Positions 21,121-33,373 of a stretch of 64,000 nt of DNA are shown here, piece after piece (the stretch's first letter is position 1; each line of letters starts with the position of its first letter). A program made the translations under genes and the position numbers. The stretch spans positions 5,954,001 through 6,018,000 of the forward strand of contig NC_092672.1 of assembly GCF_964355755.1 (NCBI RefSeq). The letters run 5' to 3'. The DNA is from Antedon mediterranea. Its lineage: Eukaryota; Echinodermata; Crinoidea; Comatulida; Antedonidae. The notes under the pieces are model-generated. The model saw only the letters and a list, made by a program, of their open reading frames with translations. It ran no database searches and was not told the DNA's origin.

Positions 21121-24100
21121 TTAAGAAGATAGATGGGTGGATGGCAATATTTAAATATATGAAGATTTTGCAGTGCGTTTGAAAAACAGTTGGTTTAATA
21201 GTCTGGGTAACCTGTACACCATAGTTCCCTAATACTTTTTGTAATTCGTTAATTAGGTGTTATATAAACATCCAGGACACTGGAGAAACTACTGTGTCCA
21301 GTTTTTGGAGATATGTGTCCAAAGCACAGCGTACAGTTAAGGCGATTAATAGAAGCGTAATCATAGCCCGTCAACAATTGTATTGCACAATGTCGACTGG
21401 CTGTTCTTTCGCTCCTTTAAATCCCCATGATATGTTTATTTTCATTAAGCCATAGTATGATCATAATAGTAACAGTAAAAAGTCCCAAGAAATATCACCA
21501 CCAATTGTAGATTCCTCATCTGAAAATATTCCATGTTTAATTGGAGATCAGCATGGTTGATCGTCAAACATTTAACACAAAGATTCACCAGATAATGTTC
21601 CCATCGGTCAAGCCGAGAACCAGCTGAGGGATGCATTTGATTGACCAACTAGGCAATTCAATTATCATAATTTCTCTTTAAGTAGACTTAAGGAGGTCAA
21701 AGTGAGAGCATTTTGATGTTGCCTATTATGGCATTCCGTGTTTCTAAAAATTGTAAATTAAAGTGGTGTATTTTTTGAGGACCTATATGCTGGATACCTA
21801 TCTTCCCACCTCTTTCACCTATGAATTTGGATACTAGTATATTCTTAATTCATGATATTAAGTTTGTTTTAATGTCCGTTTATATTAGGCTAGGATGAAC
21901 AATAACAATTTGTTTGGAGAAGGTTTAGATTTGAACTACTGCTCCTAACAAGTCTTGATGTGCAGAATGATTCAAAATGCGCCATGCTGTCAACACCCCT
22001 AACTTTTCCTGCCACCTATTTCCATCAACATCTTCACTAATTTTTCTACTCATCATTAGTTAGGGATATCCTCGGAAAAGAGTTTCTTATTTAAAAAATA
22101 TCATATATCACTGCATATTGGGTTGGACAGTTTTAGAAAATCCCTGTAGAAATTCTATCAATTATGTATTCTTAATTGGTAATACACTGATTGGCTGATC
22201 TTTACATTGTTGTATAGTTTGATAATGTTCAAGTTGATCATATTTAATCTGATAGCTGGTGGGTGGTTTATAAATACAATTAGCCTTGTTCACATCAAGT
22301 TCTAAGCCAATTAATTTAAATCCTGGTAATCCACTTCTTATTCTAACATGGTTGTGAACCATCAGTAAGAGTGAACTTACAGCGGTAATTTTACTCTTTT
22401 CTGCCTGAAAATCTGAAATACTGTAAGTGGGAACAATTTTCACTCTTTTCTGATTTTAACATACGTGAACAATCAATAAGAGTGATCTAATCTTTATTCA
22501 GTCCTGTTTCTATTCTATATTCCCCTTGATGGTTGTTTATGGAAAAATTGTTTTGTGCATATGAGTTCTGGATTGGTCAGAAATATATACTATGTTTTTC
22601 CACATGTGAATACAAATAATAGAAATGGTTAAGTTAATTTCGGACTCTACTATAAACTATATATAATACAAATGCTACAAAAAGCCATATCATGGTGACA
22701 TAATATCCATAGCAAAAGAGAGAAAAAAAAATATTAATCTAAGAGCTCAAAAACAAAAATATAAATAAATTTATTATAATCTGAAAGTGAATACTTTATG
22801 TACGTATTAAAGCCTAATTGATATAAATGTAAACATAGATTTGGTCCAATTCGGAGGTAGGTGTACGCTACAAAAAACCAGAGCGTACATTGTAGGATTT
22901 TTAGGTATTTCACAATTTTTTGATCAGTGTCACCATGACATCACAATTTATAAATGATGGTAATCACAAAGTAATTTCAATTAGTTGTCCTTTAAAGCTG
23001 TTCTAAACAGTAATACAAAATGCATGCCAAAGAAATAAAATGCACCCACAAAATATAATAATACTGTGCAATAATTTATTATTATCAAATTAATATTCAT
23101 CACAGGGCATTCAACTGTACCATAAACCTACATAACATATCATTTTATTGTGGTTTGAAATATTAAATTCATTTTATTAAACAAATATTGTTGGTTTTGA
23201 TAGCATATTTGTAGATTTAATCTGGTATTAAATGGATAATAGGTTGACAATAGTTGAATATGACGTGCTCTATATGACGTCATATGAACCTTTAATAGTT
23301 TTGTTATCAACTTGCTTGACCCAATTATATACACATTTTAGAGCTTTAAATGCTTTTTTTGTGATTCTCAATTGATTTTTCATTGAAATAAAGTGTAAAA
23401 TTTAATTAAGACACTATACACCCACTCTTATGAAGCTTGACCCAATTCTAAAGTCAAGTCAGTGTGGGTGAGGTTTAATTATATAATCAAATTCACAGGG
23501 CACTGTAAATATTGAATTATGACAATTAATTTTGTGTTATAATAATTAAATACATAGCTAAAATAGTTTAGTTAGTAAATCTCACAGATTTCCTCATCTT
23601 ATCTCTACAAATTAATTAATTAAATTTCAGTATATTTCCAGCCGGTTTAGAATTAATTTCTATGCCTATTGTGTTTATATATAAAAGTATCTCTCCGGAG
23701 ATCTCGCTTTGTGAATAAAAATACTGATAGATGAGGGCGTATCAATTTGATCTCTGGTGTGCATGCGTACAATTAAGGGACTAGGCCTAGTGCTGTTCCG
23801 CCGTACATTGTAATTATTATAAAAATATTAATATGAATATTACTATTGACAACAATGTTCCTATTAAATATTTGTTACTAGAACCCCTGTTAAGGAGACA
23901 CTTTTGGGACCTATCAAAGTGTCATCTACAGTATGAGTCCTTTAAATGTGGTTGTCACCAAAGGGTGTCCCAAAGTACAACCCTTAATAAACTGATCCCA
24001 CATCATTTCCCTAAATGCAGTAATTGGCAATAGGGTTATATAACATATACCGTATTTCCCTTGGTTTTTACAGGAACATGCCTTATAGCGATATTTCCTG

Positions 24101-24162
24101 AGAAGAGGATGGGGCATAATTACATTTCCATGTTAAATATAATCACATTTGTCTTTTTTTAG
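21121..24162. other. GRK intron; no gene recognised
   Basis: No convincing exon is seen. 22,770-22,850 (AATACTTTATGTACGTATTA, AACATAGATTTGGTCC) is an earlier copy of the block at 24,410-24,670. 23,870-23,970 has GAGACACTTTTGGGACC and a reversed-looking AGGGTGTCCCAAAGT, perhaps a MITE. A minus-strand open frame at 22,162-22,443 has no recognisable features. Confidence 0.4.
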
Positions 24163-24237
24163 CCCTTTTCAGAGGAAGCAGTGGAATCTGTCAGGCATAA
24201 ATTGACAAAACGTGAAGTACCGTCAAATCTGTTTGAG
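24163..24237 (+). CDS. GRK2: GRK2/3-type receptor kinase, exon 2 of 4 seen
   Basis: The exon has 75 nt, acceptor CTTTTTTTAG and donor GTGAGA, phase 0 at both ends. It encodes PFSEEAVESVRHKLTKREVP, then SNLFE. It follows the previous exon to give ...THPFSEEAVESV, the helical part of the RGS-homology domain. All 25 codons are open, and the spacing matches the family with no gap. Confidence 0.88.
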
Positions 24238-24344
24238 GTGAGATGTACTTACAATATTTACATTATATGCACTTTAGTATTGCTACATGAATTTTAGACA
24301 TTTAAAGTTTATAAACATGTTCAAGTACAGTAATGGCTGTTATC

Positions 24345-24708
24345 ATACAGACTTCTTCTAATTAATGATCATATTTTATATTCATCTGGTAGTTATAATC
24401 TATATATATGTATTAAAGCCTAATTGATATAAAGTAAACATAGGTTTGGTCCAGGTAGGTAGGTCCTGGAGTTAGAAATGCACTCTACATTTTTATGACT
24501 GGAAGCAATGCCCAAAGTTGACCTACAATCATGACCAATATCATACGGTCTTCTTCTATTTAAGGATCATATTTTATAATCATCTGTAGTGTTAGTTATA
24601 ATCTGAAAGTGAATACGTTATGTACGTATTAAAACCTAATTGAAGTAAACATAGGTTTGGTCCAGGTAGGTAGGTCCCAGAGATAGAAATTCACTCTACA
24701 TTTTTATG
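24345..24708. repeat. About 190-bp direct duplication
   Basis: Two copies share GACTTCTTCTAATTAATGATC (with small changes), CATAGGTTTGGTCCAGGTAG and CTCTACATTTTTATGACTGG. The second copy runs straight into the 43-bp minisatellite, whose unit begins with the last words of this duplication (GACTGGTAGCAATG), so the satellite seems to have grown from its edge. Confidence 0.75.
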
Positions 24709-25013
24709 ACTGGTAGCAATGTCCACAGTTGTGGAGCTGTACCTCTTGGTGACTGGTAGCAATGCCCACAGTTGTGGAGCTGTATCTCTTGGTGACTGGT
24801 AGCAATGTCCACAGTTGTGGAGCTGTACCTCTTGGTGACTGGTAGCAATGCCCACAGTTGTGGAGCTGTACCTCTTGGTGACTGGTAGCAATGTCCACAG
24901 TTGTGGAGCTGTACCTCTTGGTGACTGGTAGCAATGTCCACAGTTGTGGAGCTGTACCTCTTGGTGACTGGTAGCAATGTCCACAGTTGTGGAGCTGTAC
25001 CTCTTGGTGGCAA
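24709..25013. repeat. 43-bp minisatellite, about 7 copies
   Basis: Unit: GACTGGTAGCAATGTCCACA, then GTTGTGGAGCTGTACCTCTT and GGT. It contains the palindrome CCACAGTTGTGG. Copies differ mainly at T/C in AATG(T/C)CC. Because 43 is not a multiple of three, all three minus frames stay open and produce artefact reading frames. Confidence 0.9.
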
Positions 25014-25188
25014 ACGTTATTGCTTTTCTTACCAACGTAAATATTCTAGGTTTTATTCCTGCCAATGGTCAGTGATGATTAGCCTAATACCTAAAACAGT
25101 TATAACAGCTACCTACATACTCAATTATTTCAGTTTAAATATGGTCCAAATAAATTTGATAAATAACAGTGTGTTTATTTTATTTTAG

Positions 25189-25250
25189 CCATATATTGTC
25201 GAAATTCTCAATTCACTACGTGGAGATATTTTCAAGAGATTCCTGGAGAG
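25189..25250 (+). CDS. GRK2: GRK2/3-type receptor kinase, exon 3 of 4 seen
   Basis: The exon has 62 nt, acceptor TATTTTATTTTAG and donor GTAAGA. It encodes PYIVEILNSLRGDIFKRFLE plus two bases (AG). The LRGDIFKRF stretch is a family signature. It ends in phase 2, and the next exon supplies T to make Ser. Confidence 0.88.
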
Positions 25251-25339
25251 GTAAGAAGTACATACAGTTTGTTAATATTGGCAATATTCCATGGCCATGC
25301 TAGCCAACTAGTTTGGGACAGTATGTACAATTGTATTAA

Positions 25340-25686
25340 AGATGTATTGTCCCCCTGTAAAAATAATTCTTAAAAAAATTGTTGTTGAATATGCCATTTT
25401 AATGCAACATAATAGTTATCCATTTTGACCAAAAATTGGTTCGAGAAAAAAAATGTATTTACCTGAAAAAACTGTAATTTATAGCAAAAAATTGCCAAAT
25501 TGGCTGCCAGCTAGTGGGTTTTTGGTTGAATTTAACCATTTATTTTGTCCATTTATAGGTGAAAACATAATTTGTTTTCATTTTTTTTTCAATGGAAGTG
25601 ATTAACTTTATTAAAACTACAAAATAACATATTAAAAGTCTGATTTAATTAATCTTCATTTTTCATGTTTTTGGGACAATATATCT
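25340..25686. mobile_element. TTAA-flanked MITE, copy 2
   Basis: Ends AGATGTATTGTCCCC and GGGACAATATATCT are inverted repeats between TTAA at 25,336-25,339 and 25,687-25,690. It is 347 bp long and lies in a GRK intron, in the opposite internal orientation to the copy at 4,419. Confidence 0.75.
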
Positions 25687-25690
25687 TTAA

Positions 25691-27069
25691 AGAAACAAAA
25701 TTATAATTTTGAACATACAATTTTCAAAAAATACAAAATACGTTTTCTGCCAAGACGTCACTGGAGTAACATTAACTATAGAATTATTGTTCTAAAAACA
25801 AGTTAATATATTTAATCAATTCTTAATTAACTTGGATGGATAAATAAGGCATCTCTTTGGTTTAAAATTAAACTGTATATTGTTATGATTTTTTTTTCTC
25901 TGTCTTGTAACCGTATTTAACGCATGGCTTTTGCATTGGCATTACTTCTATAATTGTTTTATAGTCTCAACCTTTTAAAAAAAGGCCGTCTATTTTTGTT
26001 TGTTCCCATTGTTTAGTTTTATTATATATAGTAACAATTTATGTTGATGAATGTATAAGTAGGCCACTTGAATACCAGTAAATTTAAGTGATTGACATTT
26101 TATGTTAAAATATAAAATTTTTCTTTTAAAAGTAGTTTTTAATATTTTGGTTTTGAGTATAGATCCATACATGTCAACATGTTAGAATATAAAATTTATT
26201 AAAAAAAAAAAATGTTATTATAAAGGAACAAAATGATTTGTATTATAAAGGAACAAAATGGTATGCAAAAGCCTATGTTTTCTTGTTTTAAACACATCCT
26301 TTTGTTAGTTTTGTTATTTTTATTGGATATAGTAAAACTGAACAATTTGTGTAATTTTTTCAATGTACAGTAAGTAGGTCACTGGAGTATATACTAAACC
26401 TAATTTGAATACTAGTATTAAAATTTGATCGACATATTTCATTTAGGCTTTAGTGAACCCACACACTTCAGGGTAAAACTAGGTATATGGCAGTTAGCAA
26501 CATGTTAAAATTTAAGAATTCTCCAAGAAAATACTCTATACCATATGTGTATACACACATATCTATTATACTATGTCAATATTAACTTTAATTATATGCT
26601 AATATTCATGACACATATTATGTTAATTGGATTATATACTGATTGAATGTCAATAACTTCTTGTTCAATATTTACCTAGCAATCGCGTATGTTTTTAAAT
26701 GTGTTTTGTTTCAAAATCTTAAGAATAATAGTTTTGGCTACAAATTGTGCTTGGTTTCATAGACACTCTCATTTGATGGATGGAACTGTATTTTAGTTGT
26801 CTTTAGATGGTTTCTCTAGTGTTTGGCCATTTGCACCATTCATACGCTTATGGGTGCCTAATGCTAAAGTGGTACATTGCAATTTATTGCGTACCTCTCC
26901 AGTATAAATACTATATTTAACATTAAAGGTTGTAATACGAATTTGTAATGCGTAAATTCCAGCAGTAAGTGATCAAAGAGAGAGCTCAAAAAAGAAAAAG
27001 ATGAGTTTTCAAGGCAGATTTAAAGGCGATATTTACTTTCCATTAACATAACAATTTTTTTTTTGACAG
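25691..27069. other. GRK intron, nothing recognised
   Basis: AT-rich sequence with short direct repeats (TATAAAGGAACAAAATG twice at 26,220-26,260). 26,030-26,165 and 26,330-26,430 look like diverged copies of each other (AGTAAGTAGGTCACT and AAGTAGGCCACT; AATACTAGTATT and AATACCAGTA). Confidence 0.4.
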
Positions 27070-27121
27070 TGAGAAGTTCACAAGATTTTGCCAATGGAAG
27101 AATGTAGAACTAAATATTAAT
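27070..27121 (+). CDS. GRK2: GRK2/3-type receptor kinase, exon 4 of 4 seen
   Basis: The exon has 52 nt, acceptor TTTTTTTTGACAG and donor GTAAGT. It encodes (S)EKFTRFCQWKNVELNIN, the strongly conserved end of the RGS-homology domain just before the kinase domain. The next exon should begin the linker and the Gly-rich loop of the kinase, but I could not find it downstream in this window. Confidence 0.9.
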
Positions 27122-28386
27122 GTAAGTAACATACTTTGCTATCTACATTATCAATACTCTGTTGTTTGTTCTATATCACATTGTCTATTTTGTGATTGTT
27201 TTATGAATACGCCACAACAGAATAACTTCTTTATGGAAATACTTTTTCTAAATGTTTGTTTACTAAGAAGAGAAGTATGAACAAATTCCATATACGTTGA
27301 AAGTAATATCATGGGGTAGTTTCTTGAATGATCGTAATCAAAACGGTACTGGGTTTGGTCTACTAGCGTTCCTGCTCTCAACTAGTCATCCATTCATAAA
27401 AGCGTTGATGAAGAAAGCTTACTTGGTGGTGACTATAGAATGAATAGTCCAGAGATAACGACTTTGTTGTTATAGGCAATGTTTAGGATTTGGATGGTGC
27501 TTTTAGAGGCTTTTGTGTGTTTAGAGTCTTTGCCTTTGAGTACATGGGTTTTTAGCCATTTGCCTCGTCTTTTCTTTGTTTTCTTGAACTTTTTTGTGCA
27601 ATGGAGATTTCAAGTACATAGATGTTCTCGGACGTTGCGCATAGTGCTTTTTGAGCGTTTGGGTGCAAACTGTTTCACATTTAAATTGCTTCTGTGTTTA
27701 GCAACTCCGCGCCATGCTAGATTCATACTAAACCTGAATCCGGTTTGAGAAAAAAATGTATATAGTTACATTACAGAATCAAAGCATGCACACAAAAAAA
27801 AAAATGTGTAAAAACCTTTAGATTATACATAAAAGCCCTAAATGAGACTTATATGGGATTCTTTTCTTCCTGTAATTGTCAAGTTACCTCACTATTTAAA
27901 AAAAATGTCCTAGTAATGCTTGGAAAATGAGTTTATAATTGCGTAATATAACATGAAAACCATATTTAAATGTATGTATGTAAGTTTATGATATAAATAC
28001 ACCCACCCACTCAGTTCAGTCAGTGTACTATTTACATTTGAACACAACATTATGTAATAGTTCATTGTTTAGAAAACATGCTTTGTCCTTTTATATTGAA
28101 GTGCTTCCTAGTTTTCATGATTTCCTTTATAACAGTATCGCCATGACGCGCACCTCACTATTAGCACATGATTTATATATATCTTGGTATTTTTATTTCA
28201 ACGATAAAATACATTAGCAGCCAAAAGCTGAATTGCTGCATTTTTTTACAATAAAATTACAATATTCAAATATAAAAATGACATCAAAAAGTTCAAATTT
28301 AAATTTAAAAAACCTTCGATTTTACAATAAAATAACAATATTTAAATATAAAAATTACATCAAAAAGTTCAAATTTAAATATAAAA
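27122..28386. other. No gene recognised
   Basis: 27,470-27,740 is more GC-rich and has an open plus frame of 89 codons without known motifs. It is probably a repeat. 28,290-28,385 is a direct duplication (AAAAAGTTCAAATTTAAAT and CCTTCGATTTTACAATAAAA) that is interrupted by the Helitron-like element. Confidence 0.4.
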
Positions 28387-29827
28387 CTAGAATTTAATTC
28401 GTCACTTTGACGAATTATAGGTGATCATTTTTATCATTTTAATGAAATTAACAATTTTTAAACATGCATACGTTAAAATACGATCGTAAAAAGTTGATGT
28501 ACGCCATCCTACGACATGATGCATATATGCTTATAGGGCCGAGTTGTACCTATTATATGTCATATACAATATGTACAGTATACTGTATATCCATATACAG
28601 TGTAGCATAGGTGAGATTACGGGACCCACATCATGTTCTAACTTTTTGGAATGATGACGTTGTCAAAATAAATTTGAAGATCACAATTTCGAAAGATAAT
28701 GAATTGAGCAAAACATTATAAGATTTGGAAGAAAATGTGGCACGTAGAAGCGCACTGCGCACTCTTTGAGATTTGTATAAATTTGACGAAAGAGAGAAAA
28801 AAACTACTTTTTAACTTCAACTGGCCATTTCATAACGTCAAAACATCCGATATGCTTAATTTTTATATGAATTCATATCTACATTTCATCAGCTTTCATA
28901 ATAAATTATAATCATCAAGGTCCCATTTAATTCGGAAGAGCTGTAAGATATTCAAATGTATGGTGTAGGTGAAATTACACGACCTATGTTATTCAAGTTT
29001 TTACGCGTGATGATGTCATCAAAATGAAAATGTTGACAACTCCGTTGAATGTGATAATCTATGACAAAAGAGAAAAAAAAATAAATTTTTAAATTCGAGT
29101 GGCCATTTGATGACGTAAAACATTTTGTACGTAAAATGTGTACATGAATTCATATCTACAACTCAACGGCTTCCAGAAAAAGTTTAAAAAATTGGGGGTC
29201 ATCGTGCATTCTGAAGAATTATTTTCATTTTAAAAATGCCCTATTTTTCATCATTTTCAGCACTTTTATGCAATTAATGTGCGCATTTTGTCATTTTTAA
29301 CATGCTCGTATAGCGTTATTTTAAGTCGGAACGGACTCAAATTTGGTGAATGTACTAAGGATGGTGAGTAGCATGCGATTTCTACAAAAAATTCGTATTT
29401 TTATGCTTTTTAAGAATTGCGCGCGCAAAAACGCATTTTAAGTAATTTTTTGAAACACGCAAATAGCCTAATTCATGCTCTAAATTGATCAAAACTTAAT
29501 TTTGAGCTTTTTAAATTTTTAACGCGCGATTTCACGCGTATGACCCTACGTGCGCGTGCGTTTTATTAGCTATTATTTTTACCCTTGACCTGAAGTTTAT
29601 TTATAGTGAAATTAATTAATATGTGATAATGAATTATGGAGATATGATTGATAATGAGATTTCACAAAATAGCGTATAAATGACGTCACGGATGAGTGAT
29701 CGCGCTGAAAAGCTTATTAGGACTAAGTTAAAGTATTTGAAAGACATTGTCAAATTTTGGTAATCATTGACATTCAATCACATACAATAACAATAGGTGA
29801 TCATTTTATTCTAAATGATCACCTAAA
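28387..29827 (-). mobile_element. Helitron-like non-autonomous element, copy 1
   Basis: On the minus strand the 3' end is a hairpin (AATTCGTCA, loop, TGACGAATT), then AAATTCTAG (CTAG at 28,390-28,387) and T. The other end has a 30-nt hairpin (AGGTGATCATTT, 6-nt loop, AAATGATCACCT) at 29,795-29,824. It aligns along its length with 57,401-58,996. The inside is non-coding with GCGCGC-rich words and a TGACGTCA at about 29,682. Flanks at 28,290 suggest a clean insertion into a local duplication. Confidence 0.65.
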
Positions 29828-30212
29828 AAAACCTTCGTTAAGAGATATAAAATATCTATGTACAAAAACAACTATATAAAGGTGACTTGTGATTTTAAGA
29901 TATATATTCTCTACACACTTCTGTTCTTCTGCATTATTCCATTTATCAGGTGTCCCATGGAAGTCTCCCTGATATACTAGGAGAATCTCAGATTTTTAAC
30001 TCGTCACTTGGCTTTCCAGGCTCCATGCGTTTTGCGTTTAATATATTGTTTATTATTGTTTTTTTTAAATTTTAGTTAGATTATGGGACTGCACTGACTC
30101 TTGAAGTTATAGTAATCTGACCAATTCATCTCTGTATATTTTAAATCATGGTGAAATAAATAAATGAAATGTAATAAATAAAAGTGTATTAGATTTGAGA
30201 AGAGAGCAGTGG
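29828..30212. other. No gene seen
   Basis: AT-rich spacer between the Helitron-like element and the SINE. No exon or RNA gene recognised. Confidence 0.4.
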
Positions 30213-30502
30213 CTTTGAGTGGAGCTGTGGCTTGGTGGTTATGATGCTTGGCTACCAATCTAAGGGTCCTGGGTTCAAGTCCTGTCATATGTCAGGGTTT
30301 TTTCTCATGACAATTTACAACTCCACTCCCAAAGACTCAATAATAAGTCTTTGTTTATGTAGAGCATCTTGTGTATATGTTTGTCTTGTGAAATTATTAA
30401 ATAGTTTATCCATCCTGTAATTGGCGGGTTACTCGCAGTTGGATGAGTATGAAATAAAATTAAAAAAAAAAAAAATAAATAAAAAAAATAAAAAAAAAAA
30501 CA
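30213..30502 (+). mobile_element. tRNA-derived SINE
   Basis: The head GAGTGGAGCTGTGGCTTGGT continues with GGTTATGATGCTTGGCTACC and GGGTCCTGGGTTCAAGTCC, giving A-box and B-box pol III promoter elements. A unique body follows (CAACTCCACTCCCAAAGACT, TTGGCGGGTTACTCGCAG), then a long A-rich tail at 30,455-30,500. The tRNA fold is damaged, so this is a SINE rather than a tRNA gene. Confidence 0.8.
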
Positions 30503-30638
30503 TTGCCAAAGATTCAAACTCGGGCTAAGCAGATGTCCCACTATTAAACTACTAGGGCTATCGTTGGTAATGATCTTAAAGATGTGCAACATATTATAAA
30601 ATAAATTTACTGTATAGGATTATAAAATTTCTCCATTG

Positions 30639-30788
30639 TTGTCTACACTATCAAACGAATTTTACAATAAAGTGTGATGTGCGCAAATATGGTAGTGATA
30701 TGCCCAAATTTGGTAGTGATATGACATATCCATATATGGGCACATCACATTTTTGCTGTCATATAAGGTGTGATAGTGTAGTCAGAGC
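30639..30788. mobile_element. Harbinger-like MITE, left tip missing
   Basis: GTCTACACTATCAAACGAA at the left and TGTGATAGTGTAGTCAGAGC at the right. The core GGTAGTGATATG is duplicated as in the 57,172 copy. Confidence 0.75.
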
Positions 30789-31610
30789 TTTAGGGTTAAC
30801 TTCAGTAAAACAGAATAAAAGAATTTATAGGAATATTTACAGTGTATATGTAATTAACGTCAATCTAATCACTGTTTAACTATTTAAATTTTCATTAAAC
30901 ATAGTGCGAAATAATAAGCAGTATAATACCATAGATACAATTATATACCATAGATATAACCTAGACATCTGATTGGTTAGCAGTATAATACCATAGATAC
31001 TATTATATACCATAGATATAACCTAGACATCTGATTGGTTAGCAGTATAATACCATAGATACTATTATATACCATAGATATAACCTAGACATCTGATTGG
31101 TTAGTAGTATAATACCATAGATACTATTATATACCATAGATATAACCTAGACATCTGATTGGTTAGTAGTATAATACCATAGATACTATTATATACCATA
31201 GATATAAACTAGACATCTGATTGGTTAGTAGTATAATACCATAGATACTATTATATACCATAGATATAACCTAGACATCTGATTGGTTAGTAGTATAATA
31301 CCATAGATACTATTATATACAATACCATTGATATATAACCTAGACATCTGATTGGTTAAAACTACACGCATAATTTAACTTGTGTCTGCTTCACTGAACT
31401 ACTGTAATCTGATCAATTTCAGGTTTTACTGCCCTCAACTTCTCTCATAAATTCCACTATTTGTTTATTCTGTATGCTTGTGTCTTCCATAATTCATTTG
31501 TTCTCTGATGGTCAGTTTTTATTTTTATCATTTTCTTGATTCTTGTATTTATTTACTAGAGAGGCTTTTACCCTGAAATGGGTTGAATATGGCTAGCAAT
31601 GATGATGATT
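30789..31610. repeat. Family B repeat with 62-bp tandem expansion
   Basis: This is the same block order as 8,164-8,640, but the piece containing CTAGACATCTGATTGGTTAG and ATACCATAGATACTATTATA is repeated about six times with a 62-bp period (30,935-31,350). Each unit carries GATTGG, an inverted CCAAT box. Then come CTGCCCTCAACTTCTCTCAT (31,429-31,448) and TTGAATATGGCTAGCAATGA. Confidence 0.85.
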
Positions 31611-33268
31611 TACTTTGCTACAAAATTTTGTTTCCTTTCTATGATGTGCTTTTGTTTTACAACTCATAGTTTGTCTTTCTGATGTCTATATTATTATTAT
31701 TATTATACTTTAATTATTCTGTGCTTACTAATGGTAATTAGGTAAATTTTTTTTTTTTTTTTTTGCTCATAGAAGAAGTAAAATTTAACATGTTGTCTTT
31801 GTGCAAATTATCAGGCATAAGGCTCACATTTTTTTACCAATCTCAATATTTTTTATATCATATTACTTGAAAACATGAAAATTCTATTGTTTGACATGCC
31901 TAATCACCGATCTTAGGCCAAAACATTATAAAAATCACTTTTTTGGGAGTATAAATTATGGATGTTTCAGTCCATAGATATTTTGACCCCAGTTGGCCGA
32001 AAAAAAAAAATTGGTCATAATTAGGAAATCTCAAGTCAGCAGCAACCTCAAACTTGACATGTATGTCCCATTGTGAATAAATTTATTTTTCTGAATAAGT
32101 TGATTGATTCAATTTATGTTAGGTAAATGAATATAGGGTGAATTGTTCTTAGTAAGAAATTACAATTACCATAAAATGATACTTTGATGTTCACTGAAAT
32201 TGTAACTTTTTCTTATGTGACCGACCAACAATAAAAGAAATGATAATTTTTATTTCATGAATGAAATGTTCTTTATGTATATATCTATAGAATACTTGTA
32301 CTCCAGTTCATTGTGTTTCATAATCCGTATACAAGTTTTTCCAAGTGTGTTTTGATGGTAACGAATTACATACATTATTGTTGAATGTTATCATAACAAA
32401 AGGGAAAAGCTAACTAAAATATTAGTAAGCGTCATTGAAGTTATTGGCAAACTTTTTTGAATATGAAAACATATATTCTAACGATTTTGACACCATAATT
32501 AAGTATCTTTGACTAGCGGTTTCCAAGATACAGAGTATATTTGTGTCCAAAAAGGGTAATTTTAATTTTGTAGCTTTTTGTTTACATCCTATCGCTGCCT
32601 AAAACTCTCACATGTAGGATTAAAAATTAAAAATTGAACTCTTACGTAAAGTTTTATTATTTGTAAAATAAAAATCTAGGCCTACTACCGTACCACATAC
32701 AAAAGAATAATGATTTATATTAATAAGGGCACGTCTATGAGAAAGTTTGTTTTGCCAAGCTAGGCTAGCCTATATTTCTACCGAAAACAACAGGCAACGA
32801 TTTTGAAAATATAAATGGCACTCTCACTTTATTATAAATGTATTGCACAACAGGGTGCTTCGCGCAAGTCAGCGTTTGCACGGCTGAAAAAAGTGCTTGT
32901 CGACAGGACCTGTGGCGAAGCGAAATTTATTAAATGATGCCTCAGATGGCCAAAAATGGTACTCTCGCACATAAAATTATGATAAATGGCGCCTCTAATT
33001 TGCAGGAAACGGCACTCTCATGTAACATGCTACCAATGAGCAAAATGATCATACCTTTTCCCTCCAATAAACACACATAACTAATTAAAGGACGATAACA
33101 TTTTGTTGCCGATTTTATTAACTCAATATTTTGTTTTTATTGCGAATTGTGTTCAAGTTCAATGCGAACATACGTCTGGGTGAAGCTCCAAAAAACGGGC
33201 AAAATTCAATGCCTATTATAGCCCAATATTTATTTACATCAATTTGTTAAGGAAATTCAATATATTGA
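31611..33268. other. No gene seen
   Basis: AT-rich sequence. 32,280-32,450 matches 53,455-53,640 (TATACAAGTTTTTCCAAGTG type words, GGGAAAAGCTAACTAAAATA), so part of it is a dispersed repeat. 32,850-33,010 is a GC-richer patch without motifs. Confidence 0.4.
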
Positions 33269-33373
33269 TATAAAAAGTTTGATGTGCCCAAATATTGTAG
33301 TGATATGATGTCATTGTGTCCATATATGGTCACATCACATCTTTTTGTCACATAAAGTTTGATAGTCAGAGCT
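33269..33373. mobile_element. Harbinger-like MITE fragment
   Basis: The core GATGTGCCCAAATATTGTAG and a right end GTTTGATAGTCAGAGCTTAA. The left inverted end is missing and the right one is shortened. Confidence 0.65.

Noticed and set aside
22162-22443. 93-codon minus-strand frame
   Set aside because: No motif, no splice context, and probably within a repeat.
24691-25065. Repetitive minus-strand frames
   Set aside because: By-product of the 43-bp minisatellite in a GRK intron.
27479-27748. 89-codon hydrophobic plus-strand frame
   Set aside because: No known motif; the base composition resembles repeat remnants.
30222-30290. Possible tRNA gene
   Set aside because: A and B boxes are clear, but the anticodon and T stems are mismatched and a SINE body with an A-rich tail follows.
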